A program made the position numbers and the translations under genes. This document shows, in pieces, positions 14,550 to 21,397 of a stretch of 32,302 nucleotides of DNA. The DNA lies in NCBI GenBank assembly GCA_024508935.1, contig JANINW010000037.1, positions 131,639-163,940 of the forward strand. Direction: 5' to 3'. The notes under the pieces are model-generated. The model ran no database searches. It was not told the DNA's origin and was given only the letters and a program-made list of their open reading frames with translations. Source of the DNA: Flavipsychrobacter sp. (GTDB lineage Bacteria; Bacteroidota; Bacteroidia; Chitinophagales; Chitinophagaceae). Numbering within the stretch: position 1 is the stretch's first letter; every line of letters begins with the position of its first letter.

Positions 14550-14999
14550 ATGAACGAAGCGCATTATTACGAAGTAGACGTAAAATGGGAACATGACAGG
14601 CTGGGCACAATGAGTTCTGCCGAACTGGATGAATCATTCGAGGTAGTTACCCCGCCGCAGTTTGCCAAAGGTATAGCCCGTAAATGGTCTCCTGAGCATT
14701 TGCTGGTAGCAGCGGTAAACAGTTGCCTGATGACTACGTTCCTGGCTATAGCGGAGAATTCGAGATTAAATTATGTGCATTTTGATTCGCATGCCAAAGG
14801 CAAACTGGAAATGGTAGACGGTAAGTATATTATCTCTGAAATAGAGTTGTACCCGATAGTAGAAATAGCAGACGATGCTGATAACGAAAGGGCAATGCGT
14901 ATATTGCAAAAGGCTGAAGCTGCCTGCCTTATCTCCAACTCTATAAAATCGAAGATCGTATACCAGCCGGTAGTAAAAACGTCACAAATAACTGTTTAA
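14550..14999 (+). CDS. OsmC/Ohr family protein
   Basis: A 149-residue OsmC-fold protein. The family's two reactive cysteines are present: Cys59 in NSCLMTTFLAIAE and Cys126 in AEAACLISNSIK. The segments WSPEHLLVAAV and YPIVEI are typical. OsmC/Ohr proteins reduce organic hydroperoxides with thiol reductants, and some have been linked to persulfide chemistry. Ohr usually relies on lipoyl proteins, while here a thioredoxin gene is directly upstream. ATG 14550 was chosen because the longer in-frame version begins at TTG inside the thioredoxin gene. It starts 13 bases after thioredoxin and ends 2 bases before the lipoprotein rhodanese. Confidence 0.9.
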   Translation: MNEAHYYEVDVKWEHDRLGTMSSAELDESFEVVTPPQFAKGIARKWSPEHLLVAAVNSCLMTTFLAIAENSRLNYVHFDSHAKGKLEMVDGKYIISEIELYPIVEIADDADNERAMRILQKAEAACLISNSIKSKIVYQPVVKTSQITV

Positions 15000-15001
15000 A
15001 T

Positions 15002-15430
15002 ATGAAAAAGATATTATCCCGTAGCGTGTTTGTTCTTACAGCTATTTTATTGCTGTTTGGCTATAGTTGTACCTCATCGCCTAAGCAGGAATTATTGCCT
15101 AAAGATTTCAAGCAGGCAGTAGAGCAAACCAAAAACGCCATCTTGCTGGATGTGCGTACGCCCGAAGAATATGCCGAGGGCTATATAGAGGGTGCAATGA
15201 ATATAGACTGGACCGGTAGCAGCTTCGATGAAGAAACCAGTCATTTGGATAAAACCAGGCCGGTATTTGTTTATTGCCGTTCCGGTAAAAGAAGTGCCAG
15301 CGCAGCCAGCGCATTGAGAAGTGCCGGGTTTAAAGAAGTGTATGAATTGAAGGGTGGTATTATGAAATGGCAGGAAGATGGCTTGTCTGTAACAATGCCC
15401 GCCGAAAAGGAAACAAAAGGAGCAGAATAG
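15002..15430 (+). CDS. Lipoprotein rhodanese (sulfurtransferase 3)
   Basis: A 142-residue rhodanese with a lipoprotein-type N-terminus (MKKILSRSVFVLTAILLL, then GYSC with Cys23 as probable lipidation site). It is therefore expected outside the cytoplasm, anchored to a membrane. The domain has LLDVRTPEEYAEGYIEGAMNID, the active loop CRSGKRS (Cys92) and the closing segment ELKGGIMKWQEDGL. Unlike the two cytoplasmic rhodaneses, its active Cys is not preceded by another Cys. It is the last gene of the set, followed by a strong terminator. An extracytoplasmic sulfurtransferase coupled to cytoplasmic ones suggests sulfur transfer across the membrane, which is inference. Confidence 0.9.
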   Translation: MKKILSRSVFVLTAILLLFGYSCTSSPKQELLPKDFKQAVEQTKNAILLDVRTPEEYAEGYIEGAMNIDWTGSSFDEETSHLDKTRPVFVYCRSGKRSASAASALRSAGFKEVYELKGGIMKWQEDGLSVTMPAEKETKGAE

Positions 15431-15470
15431 TTGTAGCGTAGAATGTTAACGCCTTATTTATTATAATTAT

Positions 15471-15499
15471 CGTTGAAGCGGATGATGTCTGCTTCAACG
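15471..15499 (+). terminator. Terminator closing the rhodanese-thioredoxin-OsmC set
   Basis: The stem CGTTGAAGC / GCTTCAACG is extended inward by three pairs (one G-U) around loop TGATG, and is followed by ATTTTTTATTT. It lies 40 bases after the stop of the lipoprotein rhodanese. Confidence 0.85.
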
Positions 15500-15588
15500 A
15501 TTTTTTATTTATTCTGATTGTAGTAGAATTGTTTGCATGCCCGATAATACACTTACATTTTAGAATCCTGTTACTATCTTTAGAGGTA

Positions 15589-16254
15589 ATGAAAATAATC
15601 GTTACAGGTGCCACCGGTACAGCCGGTGCTGAAGTGATAAGACAGGCACTCTTGTGTGATGCTATAGAGCAGGTGACTGGATTGTCGCGTAAGCCACCGG
15701 ATATACAGCATCCGAAATTGAAGGTTATAATTCATTCGGATTTCAATAATTACCAGGGCCTCGAAGAATTGTTCAGCATGCATGATGCCTGTATTTGGTG
15801 CCTCGGTATTTCGCAAACGCAGGTTAGCAAGGAGCAGTACGAGCTTATTACTTACAGCTATACCCTTGCAGGGGCAAAAGCAATGATCGTTGCCAATCCG
15901 GCTATGAGTTTTGTCTTCCTGAGCGGGCAGGGTGCCGATACCACCGAAAAGAGCCGTACTATTTTCGCCAGAGTAAAAGGTAAAACCGAGAACGCGCTGG
16001 CACGGTTAAGATTCAGGCGCTTGTACATAGTGCGGCCGGGTGGTATATGGCCGGTTCACCTCAACCCAAATATGGCGCCGGTCAACAAAAGAATGCTGCC
16101 ATTCTTTCCCCTGCTCAACCTGCTATTCCCATTCACTGTCATTAAGGCCGACATATTGGCAAGGGCCATGCTCCGGTTAGCACTGGAAGGAAATGAAGCT
16201 AAAATATTGTCAAACAATCAGTTGAAGAAACTGGGCAAAAAGCCTTTCGTTTAA
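15589..16254 (+). CDS. NAD(P)-binding atypical short-chain dehydrogenase
   Basis: A 221-residue Rossmann-fold protein with the nucleotide-binding motif VTGATGTAGAEV (residues 5-16). Its general layout matches NAD(P)H-binding / nucleoside-diphosphate-sugar epimerase-like proteins of the atypical SDR group. Visible landmarks are CIWCLGIS, SFVFLSGQGAD, and RLYIVRPGGIWP near residue 150. A classical YxxxK catalytic pair is not obvious, so it may be a redox sensor or an enzyme of unknown substrate. ATG 15589 was chosen since it places the glycine-rich motif directly at the N-terminus as in the family; a longer in-frame version overlaps the upstream intergenic region. A near-consensus TATCTTTA sits just before it. 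Confidence 0.82.
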   Translation: MKIIVTGATGTAGAEVIRQALLCDAIEQVTGLSRKPPDIQHPKLKVIIHSDFNNYQGLEELFSMHDACIWCLGISQTQVSKEQYELITYSYTLAGAKAMIVANPAMSFVFLSGQGADTTEKSRTIFARVKGKTENALARLRFRRLYIVRPGGIWPVHLNPNMAPVNKRMLPFFPLLNLLFPFTVIKADILARAMLRLALEGNEAKILSNNQLKKLGKKPFV

Positions 16255-16351
16255 GTCGCCTTTAACAAAATTAATTTATGTCTTGGTACGTTATTTATAC
16301 TATGTAAGCGTGGGGATATTCCCGTTAAAAAACACATAAAAAGCCATAGAT

Positions 16352-16663
16352 ATGAAGACGTCTCTTTTAGTACTTGGCGCATTGGGCGCAACTGCAGTAA
16401 CATTACTTTTTACCACTAAGAAAGGTAAAGCCATCCGTAGCGACATTGCTAATAACGTTGGTGACTGGAAAAATCAATTAAAAAAACTGGCAAGGAGCAC
16501 CGGCAGTGAAATTTCTGACCTGCAAAAGCTGGTTAGTAAAGAAGTGCAAGGCCTGGGTGAAGATGCCCGCCATCGCATCCTGACTATCCTCGAAGAAGGT
16601 GGTACTACCATGAAAAACGTAAAAAGTAATGCTAACAGGCATTTGGGCCATATTCCTTCTTAA
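16352..16663 (+). CDS. YtxH-like small membrane-anchored protein
   Basis: A 103-residue protein with an N-terminal hydrophobic helix (SLLVLGALGATAVTLLFT) directly followed by TKKGKAIRSDI, which is the hallmark of YtxH-type gas-vesicle/stress proteins. A long charged, probably coiled-coil tail comes next. Members are usually induced by general stress, and their molecular role is unknown. It has its own terminator. It starts 97 bp after the SDR gene and may form a separate unit. Confidence 0.75.
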   Translation: MKTSLLVLGALGATAVTLLFTTKKGKAIRSDIANNVGDWKNQLKKLARSTGSEISDLQKLVSKEVQGLGEDARHRILTILEEGGTTMKNVKSNANRHLGHIPS

Positions 16664-16723
16664 TTGGGGCACATAATCTGTTATGATCAGCATTTACGGT
16701 GCATTTGTTGCACTGATTTATAA

Positions 16724-16753
16724 AGTAAAGGACGGCTTTGGCTGTCCTTTACT
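16724..16753 (+). terminator. Terminator after the YtxH-like gene
   Basis: A 13-bp stem (AGTAAAGGACGGC / GCTGTCCTTTACT, one G-U pair) with loop TTTG is followed by GTTTTTG. Confidence 0.85.
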
Positions 16754-16773
16754 GTTTTTGTAAAAAAGCCGAA

Positions 16774-16804
16774 TTGATAAATTATCGAATTAATGCTAAC
16801 TTTG
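16774..16804 (+). promoter_or_regulatory. Bacteroidota-type promoter of queA
   Basis: TTG at 16774-16776 and TAACTTTG at 16797-16804 are separated by 20 bases. This fits the -33/-7 consensus (TTTG-N19/21-TAnnTTTG) and would start transcription about 20 bases before the ATG at 16831. Confidence 0.65.
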
Positions 16805-16830
16805 CACACTTTTAAACTGTTTTTCCATAT

Positions 16831-17880
16831 ATGAAGTTGTCGCAATTCAAGTTCGACCTGCCATTAAATCTCATAGCGCAACACCCGGCCAAGACAAGGG
16901 AAGAAAGCCGTTTAATGGTGGTGCACCGCGACACTGGTAAAATAGAACATAAAACCTTCAAAGACATACTGGGCTTCTTTAACGATAAGGACGTAATGGT
17001 GGTAAATAACACCAAAGTGTTTCCTGCCCGCCTGTATGGACGCAAAGAAAAAACCGGTGCAAAGATCGAAGTATTCCTGCTGCGTGAGCTGAACAAGCCC
17101 AACCGCCTGTGGGATGTGATTGTAGACCCGGCGAGAAAGATACGCGTAGGTAACAAACTTTATTTTGGCGATAATGATGAACTGGTAGCAGAAGTAATTG
17201 ACAATACCACATCGCGTGGCCGTACCATCCGTTTCCTGTTTGATGGTGACGATGCAGCTTTCCGCAAAATGCTGGATGTGCTGGGAGAAACACCACTGCC
17301 AAAATATATCAAGCGTAAGCCTGAGGAAGAAGATAAAGAACGCTACCAGACGGTATATGCTAAATATGAAGGTGCTGTAGCTGCGCCTACTGCAGGTCTG
17401 CACTTCAGCCGCGAGCTCATCAAACGCCTGGAGATAGTAGGTGTGAAGTTTGCAGAAGTAACCCTGCATACCGGTTTAGGTACTTTCCGCCCTATAGAGG
17501 TAGAAGACCTGAGCAAGCATAAAATGGATGCAGAGTATTTTAAAGTAGATGAATTTGCTACACAAATAGTGAACCGAGCCAAGACAGAACACAGGCATAT
17601 TTGTTCTGTAGGTACTACCACTATGCGTGCGCTGGAAAGCTCGGTGACCGCACAGGGCCTGCTGAAGCCTGAAGAAGGATGGACCAATCTGTTCATTCAC
17701 CCGCCTTATGATTTCTCTATAGCCAACTCGCTGATTACCAACTTCCACCTGCCTAAGACCAGCCTGATGATAATGGTATGTGCTTTTGCTGGTTACGACC
17801 TGGCTATGGAAGCATATCACACTGCTATAAAAGAAAAATACCGCTTCTTCAGCTATGGAGATGCGATGCTTGTATTATAA
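16831..17880 (+). CDS. queA: tRNA preQ1(34) S-adenosylmethionine ribosyltransferase-isomerase
   Basis: A 349-residue cytoplasmic enzyme of queuosine biosynthesis. It transfers and isomerises the ribosyl part of S-adenosylmethionine onto preQ1 in the tRNA anticodon, giving epoxyqueuosine. Family landmarks are in order: [18 protein letters not shown] at the N-terminus, [30 protein letters not shown] (180-192), HTGLGTFRP (213-221) and [16 protein letters not shown] near the C-terminus. Length equals that of other QueA proteins. It has a good promoter upstream and a hairpin terminator after it. No other queuosine gene is in the window. Confidence 0.95.
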   Translation: MKLSQFKFDLPLNLIAQHPAKTREESRLMVVHRDTGKIEHKTFKDILGFFNDKDVMVVNNTKVFPARLYGRKEKTGAKIEVFLLRELNKPNRLWDVIVDPARKIRVGNKLYFGDNDELVAEVIDNTTSRGRTIRFLFDGDDAAFRKMLDVLGETPLPKYIKRKPEEEDKERYQTVYAKYEGAVAAPTAGLHFSRELIKRLEIVGVKFAEVTLHTGLGTFRPIEVEDLSKHKMDAEYFKVDEFATQIVNRAKTEHRHICSVGTTTMRALESSVTAQGLLKPEEGWTNLFIHPPYDFSIANSLITNFHLPKTSLMIMVCAFAGYDLAMEAYHTAIKEKYRFFSYGDAMLVL

Positions 17881-17906
17881 TATTCACATTGTATACAGAA
17901 TTTGCC

Positions 17907-17934
17907 ACAGCGCACGTATCATAACGTGCGCTGT
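17907..17934 (+). terminator. Terminator after queA
   Basis: An 11-bp perfect stem (ACAGCGCACGT / ACGTGCGCTGT) with loop ATCATA is followed by TGTATTTTTG. The trailing TATTTTTG (17937-17944) also fits a -7 element for gmhA, but without a -33 match and with almost no leader, so that use is doubtful. Confidence 0.8.
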
Positions 17935-17950
17935 TGTATTTTTGGGAAAT

Positions 17951-18529
17951 ATGCAACAGGTTATCAGGGACATCATAGAAGCGTCCATAGAAACTAAAAG
18001 AAAGGTTTTACATAATCCCGATCTGCTCAATACAATAGAACAGCTTACAAACGTTATCGCAAAGGCATTCCGCAATGGCAATAAAGTGCTGTTTTGCGGT
18101 AATGGCGGCAGTGCTGCCGATGCCCAGCATCTTGCAGCAGAATTCAGCGGCCGTTTTTATACCGACCGTAATCCCCTGCCGTCAGAAGCACTGCATTGCA
18201 ATACATCTTACCTTACCGCCGTTGCAAACGATTATGGCTATGATTACGTATATAGCAGAATAATAAAAGGTATGGGGCACGAAGGTGATGTTTTGGTGGG
18301 TTTAAGCACATCGGGCAACTCGGTAAATATTACAAATGCATTACAACAGGCCAAAGATATTGGTATGATTACTGTAGGATTTACAGGAGAGGGCGGCGGC
18401 AAGATGAAGCCTTTATGCGATTATCTTATCAACGTACCCAGCAACGACACACCCAGAATCCAGGAAACGCACATTACCATTGGTCATATTATGTGCCAAC
18501 TTGTTGAAGAACAATTGTTTAAAAATTAG
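17951..18529 (+). CDS. gmhA: Phosphoheptose isomerase (sedoheptulose 7-phosphate isomerase)
   Basis: A 192-residue SIS-domain protein, the same length as E. coli GmhA. It converts sedoheptulose 7-phosphate to D-glycero-D-manno-heptose 7-phosphate, the first step to ADP-heptose for lipopolysaccharide or other glycans. Visible motifs are FCGNGGSAADAQHLAAEFSG (Glu64, matching the catalytic Glu65 in E. coli), LSTSGNSVNI (phosphate binding) and RIQETHITIGHI with His179 in the place of catalytic His180. ATG 17951 was chosen since a longer in-frame version would overlap queA and its terminator. The phosphatase gene follows after 6 bases, so the two form an operon. Confidence 0.93.
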   Translation: MQQVIRDIIEASIETKRKVLHNPDLLNTIEQLTNVIAKAFRNGNKVLFCGNGGSAADAQHLAAEFSGRFYTDRNPLPSEALHCNTSYLTAVANDYGYDYVYSRIIKGMGHEGDVLVGLSTSGNSVNITNALQQAKDIGMITVGFTGEGGGKMKPLCDYLINVPSNDTPRIQETHITIGHIMCQLVEEQLFKN

Positions 18530-18535
18530 AAGAAA

Positions 18536-19123
18536 ATGTCAGCGTTTGGAATTACCGCACCTATAGATAAGACCTGGACTCTTTTCCTGGACAGGGATGG
18601 CGTGGTGAATGAGGAAAATGTGGGGTTTTATGTCACCACCTGGGAAGAGTTTCATTTTTGTGAGGGTGCATTGGAAGCATTAAAATCCCTGAAAGATATT
18701 TTTGGCCGCATCGTTATCGTTACCAATCAACGAGGGGTAGGCAGGGGCGTAATGACCCGCGAGACCCTGAAAGAAATAAACCACAATACAGCCATGGCTG
18801 TGGCGGAAGCAGGCGGGCATATAGATAAGATATACGCCTGCACAGCAGTAGATGATAATGATCATAACCGCAAGCCTAATACAGGTATGGCGGTACAGGC
18901 CAAGGAAGATTTCCCTGAAATAGATTTCCGTAAAAGCGTAATGGTGGGCAACAGCCTTAGTGATATGGAATTTGGCAAGCGCCTGGCAATGCATACTGTA
19001 TTTCTTACTACCAAGCATGAGCCCTATTCATTGCCGCACGATATGATAGATGAACAGTTCCCGGCCCTGCTGGCCTGGGCTATGACACTGAAACCGGCTA
19101 CAGCTACCGAATCTGTAGCATAA
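18536..19123 (+). CDS. gmhB: HAD-IIIA phosphatase, likely heptose-bisphosphate phosphatase (GmhB-like)
   Basis: A 195-residue HAD-superfamily phosphatase. Motif I is LFLDRDGVVNE (Asp19, Asp21), motif II is IVTNQRGVGRG, motif III includes RKPNTGM, and motif IV is MVGNSLSDMEFG. In the heptose pathway GmhB removes the 7-phosphate (or 1-phosphate) from the bisphosphate made by HldE. Adjacency to gmhA supports this, and the symbol is given on that basis. The usual zinc loop of GmhB, with its C-x-H...C-x-C pattern before CRKP, is reduced here to YACTAVDDNDHNRKP, so three of four ligands seem absent. It could instead be a related histidinol-phosphate-type phosphatase, although the gmhA context makes that less likely. 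The kinase/adenylyltransferase gene is not in the window. Confidence 0.8.
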   Translation: MSAFGITAPIDKTWTLFLDRDGVVNEENVGFYVTTWEEFHFCEGALEALKSLKDIFGRIVIVTNQRGVGRGVMTRETLKEINHNTAMAVAEAGGHIDKIYACTAVDDNDHNRKPNTGMAVQAKEDFPEIDFRKSVMVGNSLSDMEFGKRLAMHTVFLTTKHEPYSLPHDMIDEQFPALLAWAMTLKPATATESVA

Positions 19124-19233
19124 GAATTCCCTGGTATTTTTCCTGTCAAACGGCCCGGACGTCTGTTTTTCTGAATAATCCGTTTAAAAATGGGGTAATA
19201 TGCTGTAAAAATGAAACTGTACTCCGTTTTATT

Positions 19234-19263
19234 TTGCAGATAAAAAAAATCCTATTACCTTTG
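19234..19263 (+). promoter_or_regulatory. Bacteroidota-type promoter of the infA-rplQ operon
   Basis: TTG (19234-19236, within TTTTG) and TACCTTTG (19256-19263) are separated by 19 bases, an ideal match to the -33/-7 consensus. It starts the ribosomal operon about 10-15 bases before the infA ATG. The preceding 110 bases after gmhB hold only a weak AAACGG/CCGTTT inverted repeat. Confidence 0.72.
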
Positions 19264-19277
19264 CAGTCCTTTTTAAT

Positions 19278-19496
19278 ATGGCTAAACAGTCTTTGATCAA
19301 ACAAGACGGGGTAATAGTTGAAGCTTTGTCTAATGCTATGTTCCGTGTCCGCCTTGAAAATGGGCACGAAATACTGGCAACAATCTCAGGTAAAATGCGC
19401 ATGCACTACATACGTATCCTGCCGGGAGATAAAGTAGGAGTAGAAATGAGCCCTTATGATCTGAGCCGCGGCCGTATTATATACAGGTATAAATAG
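19278..19496 (+). CDS. infA: Translation initiation factor IF-1
   Basis: A 72-residue S1/OB-fold protein with the standard IF-1 layout: [64 protein letters not shown]. It binds the A site of the 30S subunit during initiation. It is the first gene of an infA-rpmJ-rpsM-rpsK-rpsD-rpoA-rplQ run. In many bacteria secY and map precede it; here gmhB does, and infA carries its own strong promoter. Confidence 0.97.
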   Translation: MAKQSLIKQDGVIVEALSNAMFRVRLENGHEILATISGKMRMHYIRILPGDKVGVEMSPYDLSRGRIIYRYK

Positions 19497-19531
19497 ATAA
19501 CAATTATTAGTAATTATAATATAACCAAATC

Positions 19532-19648
19532 ATGAAGGTTAGAGCAGCTATTAAAAAGCGTAGTGCAGATTGCAAAATTGTTCGCCGTAAAGGTAAACTG
19601 TACGTGATCAACAAAAAGAACCCACGTTTTAAACAACGTCAGGGTTAA
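19532..19648 (+). CDS. rpmJ: 50S ribosomal protein L36 (zinc-free form)
   Basis: A 38-residue protein encoded in the gap between infA and rpsM. It begins [20 protein letters not shown] and ends NPRFKQRQG, the expected L36 pattern. Only the cysteine at residue 14 remains of the classical C/C/C/H zinc set, so this is the zinc-independent type common in Bacteroidota. It lies 35 bases after infA and 45 before rpsM. Confidence 0.95.
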   Translation: MKVRAAIKKRSADCKIVRRKGKLYVINKKNPRFKQRQG

Positions 19649-19693
19649 TAGTGATATTGAAAATATAAACATTAGAAATTTAAATAAAAATAC

Positions 19694-20074
19694 ATGGCTC
19701 GTATAGCTGGTATAGACCTTCCGAAAAATAAGCGTGGTGAGATAGCGCTCACTTACATCTATGGTATTGGCCGTAGCACTGCCCAGTACATCCTTACCAA
19801 ATCAGGTATAGATTTCGATAAGAAAGCTGCCGATTGGAATGATGAAGAACAGGCTGCTATCCGTACTATCATTTCTGGTGAGTTCAAAGTGGAAGGCCAG
19901 TTGCGTTCAGAAGTTCAGATGAACATCAAACGCCTGATGGATATTGCATGTTATCGTGGTGTTCGTCATCGTAAAGGCTTGCCTCTGCGCGGACAACGTA
20001 CCCGTACCAACAGCCGTACCCGTAAAGGTAAGCGCAAAACTGTTGCAGGTAAAAAGAAAGCACCTAAGAAATAA
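19694..20074 (+). CDS. rpsM: 30S ribosomal protein S13
   Basis: A 126-residue protein with the S13 pattern: [31 protein letters not shown], then [21 protein letters not shown] outline near the C-terminus and a lysine-rich tail. It binds the head of the 30S subunit and contacts the P-site tRNA. The 108 bases after it contain two RNA hairpins before rpsK. Confidence 0.97.
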   Translation: MARIAGIDLPKNKRGEIALTYIYGIGRSTAQYILTKSGIDFDKKAADWNDEEQAAIRTIISGEFKVEGQLRSEVQMNIKRLMDIACYRGVRHRKGLPLRGQRTRTNSRTRKGKRKTVAGKKKAPKK

Positions 20075-20079
20075 TAACA

Positions 20080-20144
20080 GTGCCATTGCCGGATCTGCTG
20101 GGGTGCAGCAGGGAGGAATGGCACGCAGCCGTGTAAACACGGCT
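20080..20144 (+). promoter_or_regulatory. Structured intergenic RNA between rpsM and rpsK
   Basis: Outer arms GTGCCATT (20080-20087) and AATGGCAC (20117-20124) enclose a hairpin CTGCTG/CAGCAG (20095-20100, 20106-20111). A second hairpin AGCCGTG/CACGGCT (20127-20133, 20138-20144, loop TAAA) follows at once. No long T-run follows, so this looks less like a terminator than a cis-regulatory or RNA-processing structure. Confidence 0.55.
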
Positions 20145-20182
20145 TTAAACATTTTTAAAGACTACCTTATTTTAAACGTAAA

Positions 20183-20584
20183 ATGGCAAAAGCACAATCA
20201 TCTGCTAAGACCGCTGCGAAAAAGCGCATAGTAAAAGTTGACGCTCACGGCGATGCGCACATCAACGCAAATTTCAACAACATCATCATCAGCCTTACCA
20301 ACAAGAGCGGACAGGTTATCTCCTGGTCTTCTGCCGGTAAAATGGGCTTCCGTGGCTCTAAAAAGAACACCCCTTATGCAGCACAAACAGCTGCACAGGA
20401 TTGTGGTAAAGTAGCTATGGATGCAGGTCTGAAAAAAGTAGATGTATTCGTAAAAGGACCGGGTTCAGGCCGTGAAGGTGCTATCCGTTCTTTAGCTAAC
20501 ATCGGTATTGAGATCGTTTCTATCAAAGACGTTACTCCTATGCCGCACAATGGTTGCCGCCCTCCAAAGAAACGTAGGGTATAA
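20183..20584 (+). CDS. rpsK: 30S ribosomal protein S11
   Basis: A 133-residue protein with S11 landmarks: [39 protein letters not shown] outline, [18 protein letters not shown] and the conserved C-terminus [14 protein letters not shown]. It forms part of the 30S platform. It lies between structured intergenic regions on both sides. Confidence 0.97.
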   Translation: MAKAQSSAKTAAKKRIVKVDAHGDAHINANFNNIIISLTNKSGQVISWSSAGKMGFRGSKKNTPYAAQTAAQDCGKVAMDAGLKKVDVFVKGPGSGREGAIRSLANIGIEIVSIKDVTPMPHNGCRPPKKRRV

Positions 20585-20640
20585 CCAGCAGGTTGTAAAT
20601 CAATCGCAACATCAATCAGTAACTTATTTTTTCATTATAT

Positions 20641-20700
20641 ACTGTCCCGGATCGGCTTTTACGATTTTTAAATGAGGCGGGGCAGTTAAAACAAAAATCG
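20641..20700 (+). promoter_or_regulatory. Candidate pseudoknot leader of rpsD
   Basis: Stem 1 pairs ACTGTCCC (20641-20648) with GGGGCAGT (20679-20686), with one G-U. Stem 2 pairs CGATTTTT (20662-20669), inside the loop of stem 1, with AAAAATCG (20693-20700), which ends 2 bases before the rpsD ATG at 20703. The crossed arrangement is an H-type pseudoknot covering the start region. S4 is a known autoregulator through mRNA structure in other bacteria, so feedback control is plausible but untested. Confidence 0.5.
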
Positions 20701-20702
20701 TC

Positions 20703-21308
20703 ATGGCACGTTATACAGGACCCAAAAACAGAATCTGCCGTATTTTCGGCGAACCGATCTTAGGATCAGGTAAAAACCTTCAGAAAAACAGCAACCCTCC
20801 AGGCCAGCACGGACCGTCTAAGAAACGTAAGGCTGCCAGTGAATATGCTGTACAGCTGAAAGAAAAGCAAAAAGCTAAATACACTTACGGTGTACTGGAA
20901 AAACAATTCCGTAACACTTATGTAGAAGCTTCTCGCCTGAAAGGCGCTACCGGTGAAAACCTTATCAAACTGCTGGAAGCACGTTTGGATAATACGGTTT
21001 ACCGTATGGGTATTGCACCTACACGCCCTGCTGCACGTCAGCTGGTATCTCACAAACACATCATGGTAAATGGTGAAGTAGTGAACATACCTTCTTACCA
21101 GATGAAAGCAGGTGATGTGATAGAACTGAAACCTAAAACTAAAGTGAACTCAGATCTTACCAGCATGGTACGTGCCAAGAACCCGAAGATCAGCTGGGTT
21201 GACTGGAATGAAAAAGAACTTAAGGGTACATATATAGCTCACCCTGAACGTGATAGTGTTCCTGAAAACATTAAGGAACAACTGATCGTAGAGTTGTACT
21301 CTAAATAA
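20703..21308 (+). CDS. rpsD: 30S ribosomal protein S4
   Basis: A 201-residue protein. The N-terminus MARYTGPKNRICRIFGEP has only one cysteine in the region that holds the four-Cys zinc site in some bacteria, so it is the zinc-free form. The S4 RNA-binding domain is clear: LEARLDNTVYRMGIAPTRPAARQLVSH, VNGEVVNIPSYQMKAGDVI in outline. It is a primary 16S rRNA binder in 30S assembly and a known translational autoregulator of the alpha operon in E. coli. The candidate pseudoknot directly before its start codon fits such a role. Confidence 0.97.
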   Translation: MARYTGPKNRICRIFGEPILGSGKNLQKNSNPPGQHGPSKKRKAASEYAVQLKEKQKAKYTYGVLEKQFRNTYVEASRLKGATGENLIKLLEARLDNTVYRMGIAPTRPAARQLVSHKHIMVNGEVVNIPSYQMKAGDVIELKPKTKVNSDLTSMVRAKNPKISWVDWNEKELKGTYIAHPERDSVPENIKEQLIVELYSK

Positions 21309-21323
21309 TAATGAGTGTTAGTG

Positions 21324-21353
21324 GAAAGTAGAAACCGGCTGGTTTCTACTTTC
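21324..21353 (+). other. Perfect hairpin between rpsD and rpoA
   Basis: A 13-bp perfect stem (GAAAGTAGAAACC / GGTTTCTACTTTC) with loop GGCT. The following bases (TTCGCCAT) are not a T-run, so it may be an mRNA processing or stability element more than a terminator. Confidence 0.6.
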
Positions 21354-21397
21354 TTCGCCATACTAAATGCTAAAAAATTAAAAAAACAAATCTCAAT

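Noticed and set aside
16912-17469. 185-codon minus-strand open frame
   Set aside because: It is inside queA on the opposite strand, without motifs.
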